Assembly: GCF_000689255.1 (NCBI RefSeq)
Contig: NZ_HG964446.1
Coordinates: 1,875,191-1,939,190 of the forward strand
Length of the DNA stretch: 64,000 bases
Direction: 5' to 3'
DNA from: Mycobacterium triplex
GTDB taxonomy: Bacteria; Actinomycetota; Actinomycetes; Mycobacteriales; Mycobacteriaceae
Of the stretch, positions 54,781 to 64,000 are shown piece by piece. Below the pieces are notes generated by a model, which saw nothing but the letters and a program-made list of their open reading frames with translations, made no database searches and was not told where the DNA came from. A program made the position numbers and the translations under genes. Position 1 is the first letter of the stretch. Each line of letters opens with the position of its first letter.

Positions 54781-55259
54781 AAAGGCTGATAGCTCTAGGT
54801 GTTTGCTTCATCGTCGGGGCGGAACTGCTGGTGCTGATCGGGCATGATCGGTCCGTGGTGTTGGTGGCCTCGGGTGTCGCCCTGGCACTGGTACTGCTCG
54901 ACGTTCGTCGGCTGCTGGGACATGGGGGGGAACCCGCGGCCGACCCGGACCCCGACGATCTCGGCGATTCGTTGCGCCGCTGGCTCGCCACCACCGAGAC
55001 GACGATTCGCTGGTCGGAGTCCACGCGGGCGGACTGGGATCGGCATCTGCGTCCGATGCTCGCTCGCCGGTACGAGATAGCGACCGGTCAGCGACTTGCC
55101 AAGGACCCGGCGGCATTTCAGTCGACCGGGCGCCTGCTGTTCGGCACCGAACTGTGGGAATGGGTCAACCCCAACAACATCAGGCGGGTGGGTGACCACC
55201 AGCCCGGTCCCGGCCGGGCCGCGTTCGAAGAAATCCTCCGGAGGTTGGAGCAGGTATGA
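54777..55259 (+). CDS. Conserved protein of Rv3165c type
   Basis: 160 residues: two N-terminal membrane helices (LIALGVCFIVGAELLVLIG, VVLVASGVALALVLLDV) and a cytoplasmic part with WLATTETTIRWSESTRADWD, HLRPMLARRYEIATGQR and WEWVNPNNIRRVGDHQPGPG. Found only within moxR3-type operons of actinobacteria, as I recall. It overlaps both neighbours (ATGA at each end). Function unknown; likely a partner of the MoxR ATPase. Confidence 0.85.
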   Translation: MKRLIALGVCFIVGAELLVLIGHDRSVVLVASGVALALVLLDVRRLLGHGGEPAADPDPDDLGDSLRRWLATTETTIRWSESTRADWDRHLRPMLARRYEIATGQRLAKDPAAFQSTGRLLFGTELWEWVNPNNIRRVGDHQPGPGRAAFEEILRRLEQV

Positions 55260-56248
55260 CAGGGGGCGCCACGATGCCGACCGCGATGCCAGCCAGTACC
55301 ACCACCGCACACTGCGAGGCGGTGCTCGACGAAATCGAACGCGTGGTGGTGGGCAAGCGTTCCGCGCTGACCCTCATCCTCACCGCAGTGCTGGCGCGCG
55401 GCCACGTACTCATCGAAGACCTGCCGGGACTGGGCAAGACGCTGATCGCGAGATCCTTTGCCGCCGCGCTGGGTCTGCGGTTCACCCGGGTGCAGTTCAC
55501 GCCGGACCTGCTGCCGGCGGACCTGCTCGGTTCGACGATCTACGACATGCAGTCGGGCCGTTTCGCGTTCCGGGCCGGCCCGATCTTCACCAACCTGCTG
55601 CTTGCCGACGAGATCAACCGCACCCCGCCCAAAACCCAGGCCGCCCTGCTCGAGGCGATGGCCGAGGGCCAGGTCAGCATCGACGGCGAAACTCACAAGC
55701 TGCCAACGCCATTCATCGTTCTGGCGACCGACAACCCGATCGAATACGAGGGTACTTATCCGTTACCGGAGGCGCAGCTGGATCGATTCGCGATGCGGCT
55801 GGAGCTGCGCTATCTGTCCGAGCGCGACGAGACGGCCATGCTGCGTCGCCGCCTCGAACGTGGCTCGGCCGAGCCGACGGTCAACCAGGTCGTCGAAGCC
55901 CAGGATCTACTGGCGATGCGCGAATCCGTCGAGCAGGTGACGGTGCACGAGGACGTCCTGCACTACGTGGTATCGCTGGCCACCGCCACCCGGCGCCATC
56001 CGCAGGTCGCCGTCGGTGCCAGCCCGCGTGCCGAACTCGACCTGGTTCAGCTCGCTCGTGCTCGTGCGCTGCTGCTCGGCCGCGACTACGTGATCCCCGA
56101 AGACGTCAAGGCTCTTGCCATCCCGACGGTCGCGCACCGGATCACGCTGCGCCCGGAGATGTGGGTGCGCAAGATTCAGGGCGCCGACGTCGTGGGGGAA
56201 CTGTTGCGGCGCTTGCCGGTACCTCGCGCCAACGAGGGCGCCGGATGA
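55256..56248 (+). CDS. moxR3: MoxR family AAA ATPase
   Basis: 330 residues. Walker A in LIEDLPGLGKTLIARSFAAA, Walker B in NLLLADEINRTPPKTQAALL, sensor 1 in FIVLATDNPIEYEGTYPLPE, and the AAA lid with GASPRAELDLVQLARARALL. MoxR ATPases act as chaperones that load cofactors or assemble complexes with the neighbouring DUF58 protein. Position and length match Rv3164c (moxR3). The DUF58 gene starts 7 bases after its stop. Confidence 0.95.
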   Translation: MTGGATMPTAMPASTTTAHCEAVLDEIERVVVGKRSALTLILTAVLARGHVLIEDLPGLGKTLIARSFAAALGLRFTRVQFTPDLLPADLLGSTIYDMQSGRFAFRAGPIFTNLLLADEINRTPPKTQAALLEAMAEGQVSIDGETHKLPTPFIVLATDNPIEYEGTYPLPEAQLDRFAMRLELRYLSERDETAMLRRRLERGSAEPTVNQVVEAQDLLAMRESVEQVTVHEDVLHYVVSLATATRRHPQVAVGASPRAELDLVQLARARALLLGRDYVIPEDVKALAIPTVAHRITLRPEMWVRKIQGADVVGELLRRLPVPRANEGAG

Positions 56249-56255
56249 GTTCGCC

Positions 56256-57521
56256 GTGAACGGCCGCGTAGCCGAGTTCCGCTGGCGCGCGGCGCCATTG
56301 ACGCGGGCCGTCGCGACTTGTGCGGGTGTCGCGCTCGTTGCCGCCGTGATCGGCGCGAATTGGCAGCTCATCGCGTTCGCAGCTCCTCTGCTCGGCGTGT
56401 TGTGTTCGATCAGCTGGCAGCATCCCGTGCCGACGATCCACGTGCATGGGGAACCGGAGTCACTGCGATGCTTCGAAGGGGAGCGGGTGCGGGTGATGCT
56501 GTCGGTGACCGAGCACGCCGGTGCGGCGAGGACCTGGGCAGTCGAACTCACGGTTCCCGCCGTCGAGGGCATGTCACTCGAAGTCCTCGATTCGGCTTCC
56601 CCGCACGCCAAAACGGTTGCGGCCGTGGCGCAGCGGTGGGGTCGATATTCGATCCCCGCTCGCATCGACGCGGTCGCGCGCGGCGGGCTGGTCACCGGCA
56701 CCGCGATCGTCGACGCCGCGGATGTGATCGTGTTTCCGCTGACGCCGCCGCAGTCGACGCCCATCCCGCGAACCGAGTTGCTCGACCGGCTTGGCGCCCA
56801 CCTGACCAGGCATATCGGCCCCGGGGTCGAGTATGCCGACATCCGTCCGTATGTTCCGGGTGATCAACTGCGAGCGGTGAACTGGCCGGTGAGCGCGCGT
56901 CGCGGCCGACTGCACGTCACGGAGCGTCTGACCGACCGCGCCGCCGACGTGGTGGTGCTGATCGACGGGTACCGGCAGCCGGCGGGCCCGGCGACCGACG
57001 CCACCGAACGAGTGGTGCGCGGTGCGGCTCAGGTGGTGCAGACCGCACTGCGCTACAGCGACCGCGCCGGGATCGTCGCGCTCGGAGGAAATCGGCCGCG
57101 ATGGCTCGGCGCGGACATCGGTCAGCGCCAGTTCTATCGCGTCCTGGATACCGTGCTCGGCGCGGGGGACCGATTCGAGAACACCACCGGCACACTGGCG
57201 CCGCGCGCGGCCGTTCCGGCCGGGGCCATCGTCATCGCGTTCTCCACCCTGCTGGACACCGAATTCGCGCTGGCGCTGATCGATTTGCGCAAGCGCGGTC
57301 ACGTCGTGATCGCGGTCGACACCCTGGACGTCTCGCCGTTCGAAGACGAACAGGACCCGCTGGTGGATCGGCTGTGGGCGATGCAGCGCTCGGCGATGTA
57401 TCGCGACATGGCAACGATCGGCGTCGACATCGTCTCCTGGCGGGGCGATCACACCCTCGAGCAGTCGATGGGTGTGATGCCGGATCGCCGCCGCCGGGTG
57501 CGTGGACGGCTGCGGGGGTAG
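56256..57521 (+). CDS. DUF58 domain protein of Rv3163c type
   Basis: 421 residues. Two N-terminal membrane helices (AVATCAGVALVAAVIGANW, AFAAPLLGVLCSISW), a beta domain, then the DUF58 signature YADIRPYVPGDQLRAVNWPV. A VWA-like domain follows (DVVVLIDGYRQ with a metal-site start, then AGAIVIAFSTLLDTEFALAL). It is the substrate-side partner of MoxR ATPases. GTG 56256 is the start and gives the family length (~423). The next gene starts 2 bases on. Confidence 0.9.
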   Translation: MNGRVAEFRWRAAPLTRAVATCAGVALVAAVIGANWQLIAFAAPLLGVLCSISWQHPVPTIHVHGEPESLRCFEGERVRVMLSVTEHAGAARTWAVELTVPAVEGMSLEVLDSASPHAKTVAAVAQRWGRYSIPARIDAVARGGLVTGTAIVDAADVIVFPLTPPQSTPIPRTELLDRLGAHLTRHIGPGVEYADIRPYVPGDQLRAVNWPVSARRGRLHVTERLTDRAADVVVLIDGYRQPAGPATDATERVVRGAAQVVQTALRYSDRAGIVALGGNRPRWLGADIGQRQFYRVLDTVLGAGDRFENTTGTLAPRAAVPAGAIVIAFSTLLDTEFALALIDLRKRGHVVIAVDTLDVSPFEDEQDPLVDRLWAMQRSAMYRDMATIGVDIVSWRGDHTLEQSMGVMPDRRRRVRGRLRG

Positions 57522-57523
57522 CG

Positions 57524-57973
57524 ATGTCAACCGGCGCGCGATTCGGGGTCCATGCTCTGGCAACGACATTCGGTCTGCTGATGACCGGCCTGGCCGCGGT
57601 GGGTGGCCACGGGGCGGCGGTGGCCGCCGGGATGGCGGCGCTGGCCGCCGTGGGCGTCGGGGTCGTGTTGCGGCCGGCCGCAACGGTTGCCGTGTTGCTG
57701 TGTGTCGTTGTGATCGTCGTCTCCGATCGCCCCTATGTGTTCGCGGTACTTTCGGGGCTGTGCGCGGCCGGCTATCTGGTCTCGCGCCACGCAGCCGGGA
57801 TGCCGGACGCGGTCGTCATGGTGAGCTGGCCGACACTTGTTGGCGCCGTGGGATTTACCGTAGTAGGCGTGGTGGCCATATCGTTCCCGCTGCAGCTGCC
57901 GTGGGTACCGCTGGCGGCGCCGCTCGCGGTGTTGGCGATCTACGTGTTGGCCACTCGCCCGTTCTTGGGTTGA
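57524..57973 (+). CDS. Integral membrane protein of Rv3162c type
   Basis: 149 residues almost entirely membrane: helices at LATTFGLLMTGLAAVGG, VAAGMAALAAVGVGVVL, ATVAVLLCVVVIVVSD, TLVGAVGFTVVGVVAISF and PLAAPLAVLAIYVLA. Last gene of the moxR3 operon, in the place of Rv3162c. No function known; it may anchor the complex. Confidence 0.83.
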   Translation: MSTGARFGVHALATTFGLLMTGLAAVGGHGAAVAAGMAALAAVGVGVVLRPAATVAVLLCVVVIVVSDRPYVFAVLSGLCAAGYLVSRHAAGMPDAVVMVSWPTLVGAVGFTVVGVVAISFPLQLPWVPLAAPLAVLAIYVLATRPFLG

Positions 57974-58153
57974 TCACGCATCGGGCCTGACAACGCCGCG
58001 AGTCATCGCGAGTTTGCGCTGGATTCGGCCGCTTTCGTAGGTCCTTCGACGCACCTGCAAGGATTTTTGTCCTGGCCGCGCGCTGCGCCGATAAGCAGGA
58101 TGTGGTGGCACCCGGTGTCGACGAGACGATGCCGTAGGACAAGGGGAGCCATA

Positions 58154-59764
58154 GTGAGCCACCGAACACACACAACCGATTTCATCGTGGTGGGCGCGGG
58201 CGCGTCGGGCAGTGTGGTCGCGCGCCGATTGCTGGACCGCGGCTACTCGGTGCATGTGCTGGAGGCCGGCCCCGCCGACATCAACCCCGATATCCACACC
58301 AGTTCCAGATGGCCCGCGTTATTGCGCAGCGGACAGGACTGGGCTTTCATGACTACCCCGCAACGACACGCCAACAATCGGCGCCTCTATTGGCCTCGGG
58401 GAAAGGTGTTGGGCGGCAGCAGCTCCCTCAACGGCCAGATCTACATACGTGGGCACTGCAGCGACTACGACGAGTGGGCCCAACTCGGTTGTAAGGGCTG
58501 GGATTTCGAGACCATATTTCCACTGTTTCTGCGCTCGGAGGACCACGTGGACGGCGCCGGCCGGTGGCACGGGGCGGGCGGACCGCTGCCGGTCGAGCGG
58601 ATCACCCGACCGAACCCGACGTCGGTCGCGTTCGTCGCAGGGGCGAGCGCCCTCGGGCACCAGGTGCTCGATGATTTCAACGGGCCGCAGCAGGTCGGTG
58701 TCGGCTACAACCAAGTGACCACCCGCAACGGGCGCCGGGCCAGCGCGTGGCGCAGTTTCATGGCCCCGGTGCGGGGAAACCCGCGGCTGGCCGTGACCAC
58801 CGGCGCGCTGGTGCACCATGTCATCGTCCGCGGTGGCCGCGCGGTCGGGGTGCAGTATTCGGTGCGCGGGCAGATTCTTCAGGCGTCCGCCGAGAGTGAA
58901 GTGGTGCTGTGTGCGGGCACCGTGGGGTCACCGAAGCTGTTGATGCTCAGTGGCATTGGGCCTGCTGAGCACCTAGCCGAAATCGGCGTGAAGGTTACTG
59001 TCGATCTTCCCGGGGTGGGCGAGAACCTGCACGACCACCTGCTGGTGAGCAACGTCTATGAGGCCGCTCGGCCGATGGAACCGCCACACCACAACCTGCT
59101 TGAGTGCCAACTGTTCACCTCCAGCGCGTACTGGCGCGGTCCGGGCCCCGATCTGCAGCCGCTGTTCATGCACCTGGTGTACCCGGCCGAGGGTTATCCC
59201 GTGCCGCGCAACGGATATACGATCGCGCCCGGCATCATCCGTCCCCGGTCGCGGGGCACACTTCGGCTTGCTTCGGCCGATCCGGCGACCGCACCGCAGT
59301 GCGATCCGAATGTCCTGGCCGAACCCTATGACGTCGAAGCGCTGGTCGACGCGGTGGAGATCGGCCGCGAGATAGGGGCCGGTTCCGCCTTCGACGAGTG
59401 GCGCTACGCCGAGGTCGCACCCGGACCGGCAGCACGTACGCGCGATCAGCTCCGCGCATACGTGCGGCGTGCCGTCGGCACCTACCACCATCAAGTCGGG
59501 ACGTGCCGCATGGGCGTCGACGACGACGCCGTCGTGGCACCGGATCTCAGGGTGCGTGGGGTGTCAGGACTGCGGGTCGCCGACGCGTCGGTCATGCCGT
59601 CGATCACCACCGGCAACACCTATGCACCCGCAATCATGATCGGGGAGAAGGCATCCGATCTGATGGTGGGGGCGCCCGTGAGTCGCCGAGTTACTGCAGC
59701 AACTGTGCGGCGTGATCCGCGAGGTCGAGCAGCGGTTGCGGGAAGACCCCGAGAATCACGGTGA
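58154..59764 (+). CDS. GMC family FAD oxidoreductase
   Basis: 536 residues. FAD motif FIVVGAGASGSVVARRLLDR, GMC signature 1 in WPRGKVLGGSSSLNGQIYIR, signature 2 in GTVGSPKLLMLSGIGPAEHL, and the catalytic pair region GTYHHQVGTCRMGVD plus TTGNTYAPAIMIGEKASDLM. It oxidises an alcohol, choline-like by fold. GTG 58154 has GGGGAG upstream. The last ~30 residues beyond DLMVG are Arg/Ala-rich and are read antisense through the end of nuoN, so the natural stop was probably lost. Confidence 0.9.
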   Translation: MSHRTHTTDFIVVGAGASGSVVARRLLDRGYSVHVLEAGPADINPDIHTSSRWPALLRSGQDWAFMTTPQRHANNRRLYWPRGKVLGGSSSLNGQIYIRGHCSDYDEWAQLGCKGWDFETIFPLFLRSEDHVDGAGRWHGAGGPLPVERITRPNPTSVAFVAGASALGHQVLDDFNGPQQVGVGYNQVTTRNGRRASAWRSFMAPVRGNPRLAVTTGALVHHVIVRGGRAVGVQYSVRGQILQASAESEVVLCAGTVGSPKLLMLSGIGPAEHLAEIGVKVTVDLPGVGENLHDHLLVSNVYEAARPMEPPHHNLLECQLFTSSAYWRGPGPDLQPLFMHLVYPAEGYPVPRNGYTIAPGIIRPRSRGTLRLASADPATAPQCDPNVLAEPYDVEALVDAVEIGREIGAGSAFDEWRYAEVAPGPAARTRDQLRAYVRRAVGTYHHQVGTCRMGVDDDAVVAPDLRVRGVSGLRVADASVMPSITTGNTYAPAIMIGEKASDLMVGAPVSRRVTAATVRRDPRGRAAVAGRPRESR

Positions 59765-61286
59765 TCGCGGCGCACAGCGCGATCGCGATCTTGCTCAGGA
59801 TGCCCGGCGCGACGACCTGAGGGGTGTCGTCGGTCGGTTCGGTGAAGAACATCAGCACGATCACGCGGACGTAGAAGTAGGCGGCGACCCCGCTGGCGAT
59901 CACACCGATGATGACCAGCGGCACGGCACCGCCCTGCGCGGCGGCCTTGAACACCGTGAGCTTGCTGATGAATCCACTGGTCAATGGGATGCCGGCGAAG
60001 GCCAGCAGGAACATCGAAAGCATCACGCCCACAATGGGAGAACGCTGTCCGAGCCCGGCCCAGTGCGATAGCTTGGCATCTTCGACACCGTCGGAGTTGC
60101 GGACCAGGCCGACGATCGCGAACGCGCCGACCGTGCTGAAGCTGTAGGCGACCAGGTAGAACAACGTGGCGGCCAGGCCGGCGTGGTTGTCGGCGATCAC
60201 GCCGGTGAGGATGAAACCGACGTGGGCGACCGACGAATAGGCCAGCATTCGTTTGACGTCGGCCTGGTTGACCGCGGTCACGGTGCCGACGGCCATGGTC
60301 AGGATCGAAATCGCCCACAGCACGGGCCGCCACTGCTCGTGCAGCGGCGGCAACGCGACGTAGACCACGCGCAGCAGCGCGCCGAACGCCGCGACCTTGG
60401 TGGCCGCGGCCATGAAGCCGGTGATCGGGGTGGGGGCACCCTGATACACGTCGGGTATCCACGAGTGGAAAGGCACCGCACCGACTTTGAACAACAGGCC
60501 TACCGACAACAGTGCGACCCCGACCAACGCCATCGAGCTATCGCCATGCGCGGCAAGCGCATCCCGGATGCCGGGCAACAGCAGTGTTCCGGTCGCGCCG
60601 TAGACCAGTGCCACGCCGTAGAGGAAGAATGCCGACGAGAAGGCGCCCAGCAGGAAGTACTTCATCGCCGCCTCCTGCGACAGCAGCCGGCGGTGCCGCG
60701 CCAGCCCGCACATCAGGTACAGCGGCAGTGACAGCACCTCCAGCGCGACGAACATCGTCAACAGGTCATTGGCCGCGGGGAACACCATCATGCCGCCGAC
60801 CGACAGCATCAGCAGCGGGAAGAGTTCGGTCTGGGCGGCTCCGGCTCGTTCGGCCTCACGCTCGGCGTCGCTGCCGGGGACCGCGGAAGCCTGTGGGGTA
60901 AAGGCGTCCAACCCGGAGGCATTGCCGGAAACACCCGCCGCGACCTTTACCTTGTTGGCGGTTGCGGCGATGTTGCTGCGTTCGGCGATGAAGATGACGG
61001 CCATCATGGCCACCAGCACCACGGTGCCCTGCAGATACAGCGTCGGCCGGTCGATGGCCATCGCGCCCAGCACCCCGCTGCGACCGGATGCCGGCAGGGA
61101 GCGGCTGACCGCGATGTCGGCGACGAACGCCGCGATCAAGCCACCGAGGGCCAGGGTCACCTGGGACACATAGCGAATGTTCCTGGGCAGGAACGCTTCC
61201 GCCAGTACCCCGATCACGGCGACACCGAAGACGATGAGCATCGGGCACAGCAGGAAGTACTCGATGCTGGGGGTGGGAAGGGTCAT
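59691..61286 (-). CDS. nuoN: NADH dehydrogenase subunit N (complex I)
   Basis: 531 residues, about 14 membrane helices of the antiporter-like family. LFPLLMLSVGGMMVFPAAND, GLLFKVGAVPFHSWIPDVYQ (conserved Lys and His of proton transfer) and KRMLAYSSVAHVGFILTGVI are typical. It forms a proton channel of the membrane arm. It overlaps nuoM by 4 bases (ATGA) and the convergent GMC gene by 74 bases at the 3' end. Confidence 0.97.
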   Translation of the reverse strand: MTLPTPSIEYFLLCPMLIVFGVAVIGVLAEAFLPRNIRYVSQVTLALGGLIAAFVADIAVSRSLPASGRSGVLGAMAIDRPTLYLQGTVVLVAMMAVIFIAERSNIAATANKVKVAAGVSGNASGLDAFTPQASAVPGSDAEREAERAGAAQTELFPLLMLSVGGMMVFPAANDLLTMFVALEVLSLPLYLMCGLARHRRLLSQEAAMKYFLLGAFSSAFFLYGVALVYGATGTLLLPGIRDALAAHGDSSMALVGVALLSVGLLFKVGAVPFHSWIPDVYQGAPTPITGFMAAATKVAAFGALLRVVYVALPPLHEQWRPVLWAISILTMAVGTVTAVNQADVKRMLAYSSVAHVGFILTGVIADNHAGLAATLFYLVAYSFSTVGAFAIVGLVRNSDGVEDAKLSHWAGLGQRSPIVGVMLSMFLLAFAGIPLTSGFISKLTVFKAAAQGGAVPLVIIGVIASGVAAYFYVRVIVLMFFTEPTDDTPQVVAPGILSKIAIALCAAITVILGVFPQPLLDLADHAAQLLQ

Positions 61287-62866
61287 TGGTGCGGTCCTTC
61301 GGCTGTACCGGGGGTCGCCCTTAAAACCGGACGAGTCACTTTCGGCGCGGGATCATGCTGGCCGATGGTGATCATGGTGTGGTCCACGGCGGGATTGATG
61401 ATGTCGAGCACCGGCTTGGGATAGATGCCGAAAACGAACAGCAGCGCCATCAACGGTGCGACGACGGCCAGCTCGCGCAGCCGTAGATCGCCGATTCCCT
61501 CGTTGCCTTCGGCCACCGGCCCGGTCATCACCCGCTGGTAGAGCCACAGCATGTAGATCGCGGCCAGCACCAGCGCGGTCACCCCGAACGCGCCCGCCAG
61601 CCAGTACCGGTTGAAAGTGCCCAGCAGGACCAGGAATTCGCTGATAAACGGCGCAAGCCCGGGCAGCGACAGGGTCGCCATGGCCGAGACCAGGAAGGTG
61701 CCGGCCAGAACCGGCGCAACCTTCTGCACACCGCCGTAATCGGCGATCAACCTGCTGCCGCGCCGCGTCACCAGGAATCCCGCGATCAGGAACACCGCCG
61801 CCGTGGACAGGCCATGGTTGAGCATGTACAGCGTCGACCCGCTCTGCCCCTGGCTGGTCATCACGAAGATGCCGGCGATGATGAACCCGAAGTGCGAGAT
61901 CGAGGTGTAGGCGATCAGGCGCATCATGTCTTTTTGTCCGATCGCGACGATCGCGCCGTAGATCACCCCGATGATGGCCAGCGTCACGATCAGCGGCCGG
62001 AAATACGTTGAGGCATCAGGGAACAGCTGCAGGCAGTAGCGCAGCATTCCGAAGGTGCCGACCTTGTCCATCACCGCGGTGATCAGGACCGCGGTCGCCG
62101 GGGTGGCCTCGACGCAGGCGTCGGGCAGCCAGCGGTGGAACGGCCACAGCGGGGCCTTGACGGCGAAGGCGAACATGAAGCCGCCGAACAGGGCCTTGAA
62201 CACGGCGGGGTCGACGCCGGCGAAGCGGCCCGTGGAGATGCCGGTCACGATTTCGCGGAAGTCGAACGTGCCCCCGCCGTGCTGCGCGGTCACCACATAC
62301 AGCCCGATGACCGCCGCCAGCATGATCAGACCGCCGAACAGGTTGTACAGCAAGAACTTCACCGCCGCGCGCGACCGGGCGGTGCCCTTGCCGAAGCCGC
62401 CGATCAGGAAGTACATCGGGATCAGCATGGCCTCGAAGAACACGTAGAACAGCAGCACGTCCAGCGCGATCACCGAGATCAGCACCATCGACTCGATGGC
62501 CAGCGTCAAGGCGACGTAGGCGTGCACGCCCCGGGTGCCCTCGCCGCCGTCGTTCCAGCCCGCCACCAGCAGCAGCGGAACCAGGATCGCGGTCAGCAGC
62601 ACGAGGATCACCGCGATGCCGTCCACGCCGAGGTTGTAGCCGGCGCCGAAGGCCGGAATCCAGGGATGCTTTTCCAGGAATTGGTAAGGGGCGCCGCCGG
62701 TTTTGAAGCCGAGCGTGACGACGAGTGCGACCGCCAGCGTCAGGATGCTGATGACCAGGCCGGTCCACTTCGCGAGCTGACGCAGGCCGGGCGGCATCAG
62801 GATGATGAGGATGGAACCCGCCAGCGGCACCAGCCACAGCACGCTCAGCCAGGGCACGTTAGTCAT
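61283..62866 (-). CDS. nuoM: NADH dehydrogenase subunit M (complex I)
   Basis: 527 residues. ESMVLISVIALDVLLFYVFF with the key Glu of the fifth helix, AFAVKAPLWPFHRWLPDACV with Lys and His, and KDMMRLIAYTSISHFGFIIA identify NuoM. It is the middle antiporter-like subunit of complex I. Start at ATG 62866, coupled to nuoN by overlapping ATGA. There is a 51-base gap to the nuoL stop. Confidence 0.97.
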   Translation of the reverse strand: MTNVPWLSVLWLVPLAGSILIILMPPGLRQLAKWTGLVISILTLAVALVVTLGFKTGGAPYQFLEKHPWIPAFGAGYNLGVDGIAVILVLLTAILVPLLLVAGWNDGGEGTRGVHAYVALTLAIESMVLISVIALDVLLFYVFFEAMLIPMYFLIGGFGKGTARSRAAVKFLLYNLFGGLIMLAAVIGLYVVTAQHGGGTFDFREIVTGISTGRFAGVDPAVFKALFGGFMFAFAVKAPLWPFHRWLPDACVEATPATAVLITAVMDKVGTFGMLRYCLQLFPDASTYFRPLIVTLAIIGVIYGAIVAIGQKDMMRLIAYTSISHFGFIIAGIFVMTSQGQSGSTLYMLNHGLSTAAVFLIAGFLVTRRGSRLIADYGGVQKVAPVLAGTFLVSAMATLSLPGLAPFISEFLVLLGTFNRYWLAGAFGVTALVLAAIYMLWLYQRVMTGPVAEGNEGIGDLRLRELAVVAPLMALLFVFGIYPKPVLDIINPAVDHTMITIGQHDPAPKVTRPVLRATPGTAEGPHQ

Positions 62867-62917
62867 GAGCGCCGCTCCTCTTCATCGCTTCGCTCTGCAT
62901 CGTCGCGGCGCGCGAGC

Positions 62918-64000
62918 TCACCACAGTTGCACCGCCAGGATCGCCGCGACCAGCAGGGTGGCGCCCGCCAGCATCGACAGCGCGTAGGAGCGGGCGAAAC
63001 CGGTTTGCAGCCCCCGCAAGCGATTCGAGGTCCGGCTGACCAGGGCGGCCAGCGCGTTGACCGAGCCGTCCACACCCGCGTCGTCGACTTCGACCAGCGC
63101 GTCGGTCAACTGCGCGCCAGGGCGCATGAATACCTCCTCGTTGAAGGCATCGCCGTACAGGTCTCTGCGTGCGGCTGTGGTGAGTGCCGACACCTGGACG
63201 GGAGCAACTCTGGGAATCTCGGCCCTGCCGTACTTTTGATAGGCCACCGCGATTCCGACCGCGACCACCCCGAGTGCCAGCGTGGTGTTGACCCAGGCCG
63301 GAATGGTGTGCGCGCTTTCCTCGTGCGCACCGACGACCGGCTCCAGCCAGTGCGGCAGGGTGCCCCCGATGGCGAACAGGCCGCCGGCGAACACGGAGCC
63401 GAAGGCGAGCAGGATCATCGGACCGGTCATCAGGGCGGGCGCCTCGTGCGGGTGACTGCCCGGCGCCCAACGCTTTTCGCCGAAGAAGGTCATCAGCATC
63501 ACCCGGGTCATGTAGAACGCGGTGATGCCCGCGCCCAGCAGCGCGGCCCCGCCGAGGGTGTAGCCGCGGACGCCGCCGGCGCCCAGCGCCGCCTCGATGA
63601 TGGCGTCCTTGGAGTAGAAGCCCGCGAACGGCGGAACGCCGATGATGGCCAGGTATCCCAGGCCGAAGGTGACGAAGGTGATGGGCAGGGCCGCGCGCAG
63701 CCCGCCGTATCGGCGCATGTCCTGCTCTTCGTGCATCGCATGAATGATCGAGCCCGACCCGAGGAACAGCCCGGCCTTGAAGAAGCCGTGGGTGAGCAGG
63801 TGCATGATCGCGAACGCGTAACCGGCGGGGCCGAGTCCCGCCGCCAGCACCATGTAGCCGATCTGGCTCATCGTCGACGCCGCCAGTGCCCGCTTGATGT
63901 CGTCCTTGGCGCAGCCGATGAATGCCCCGAACAGCAGGGTGACGGCGCCGACCAGGACGACGCCGAGTTGCGCTCCGGGAGCCAGGTTGTAGAGCGGGTT
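62918..64000 (-). CDS. nuoL: NADH dehydrogenase subunit L (complex I), 5' part outside window
   Basis: The 361 visible codons are the C-terminal half of NuoL; the frame runs to the window edge. [40 protein letters not shown] with the conserved His and Lys, and the final long lateral-helix region followed by [20 protein letters not shown] are typical. NuoL is the distal proton pump and carries the lateral helix that spans the membrane arm. Rest of the nuo operon lies beyond the edge. Confidence 0.96.
   Translation of the reverse strand, partial: NPLYNLAPGAQLGVVLVGAVTLLFGAFIGCAKDDIKRALAASTMSQIGYMVLAAGLGPAGYAFAIMHLLTHGFFKAGLFLGSGSIIHAMHEEQDMRRYGGLRAALPITFVTFGLGYLAIIGVPPFAGFYSKDAIIEAALGAGGVRGYTLGGAALLGAGITAFYMTRVMLMTFFGEKRWAPGSHPHEAPALMTGPMILLAFGSVFAGGLFAIGGTLPHWLEPVVGAHEESAHTIPAWVNTTLALGVVAVGIAVAYQKYGRAEIPRVAPVQVSALTTAARRDLYGDAFNEEVFMRPGAQLTDALVEVDDAGVDGSVNALAALVSRTSNRLRGLQTGFARSYALSMLAGATLLVAAILAVQLW

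Overview
The window reads as chromosomal DNA of a nontuberculous Mycobacterium. It is GC-rich, uses many GTG and TTG starts, and has dense runs of overlapping stop/start codons. It contains the actinobacterial initiator tRNA. Its right half keeps, in reverse orientation, the gene order I remember from M. tuberculosis between Rv3193c and nuoN: hpx, aofH, Rv3169, Rv3168, Rv3167c, then the Rv3166c to Rv3162c moxR3 block, then nuoN, nuoM and nuoL. The left half and middle are accessory. I saw no insertion sequence, CRISPR array, PE/PPE gene or integrase. Rv numbers are given from memory and were not searched.

Layout. 1-298 is the end of a UPF0182 membrane protein. 316-7024 holds regulators and small-molecule enzymes: an AraC regulator divergent from an FAD oxidoreductase / F420-type ketoreductase / alpha-beta hydrolase operon, then a GlxA-type regulator divergent from an HD-domain / cupin pair. 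7098-7174 is the initiator tRNA with its terminator, followed by a gene-poor stretch bounded by a perfect 20-bp direct repeat, then a thioredoxin-type peroxidase. 8647-20040 is an MFS exporter followed by the most notable locus: an IdeR-box-like site, an FxbA-like formyltransferase and a 2,944-residue two-module NRPS (C-A-PCP-E-C-A-PCP-R). 20091-25138 holds regulators, an OFA-type transporter with a 45-residue partner, small stress-type proteins and a decayed alcohol dehydrogenase. 25233-33637 holds GlgX, SDR, AKR, and a TetR regulator divergent from an enoyl-CoA hydratase / CoA-transferase operon. 33931-45169 holds small stress genes, a GT2 / acyl-CoA dehydrogenase / PIG-L / methyltransferase operon, topoisomerase IB, a hemophore-like protein and two regulators. 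45183-51011 holds two amine oxidases around hpx and a fused pseudogene scar. 51011-59764 is the Rv3168/Rv3167c divergon, the moxR3 operon and a GMC oxidoreductase. 59691-64000 is the end of the nuo operon.

How parts work together. The NRPS locus looks like an iron-regulated siderophore or peptide-aldehyde pathway. Both adenylation domains give the same hand-read specificity code (DAESVAALCK, a basic-residue type), one residue is epimerised, release is reductive, and the start carries a hydroxamate-type formyltransferase under an IdeR-like box. I do not recognise this exact architecture. A second thread is a set of SigF-type promoters (GTTT-N15-GGGTA) in front of small stress-type genes at 24184, 33651, 39702, and more weakly at 8151 and 39799.
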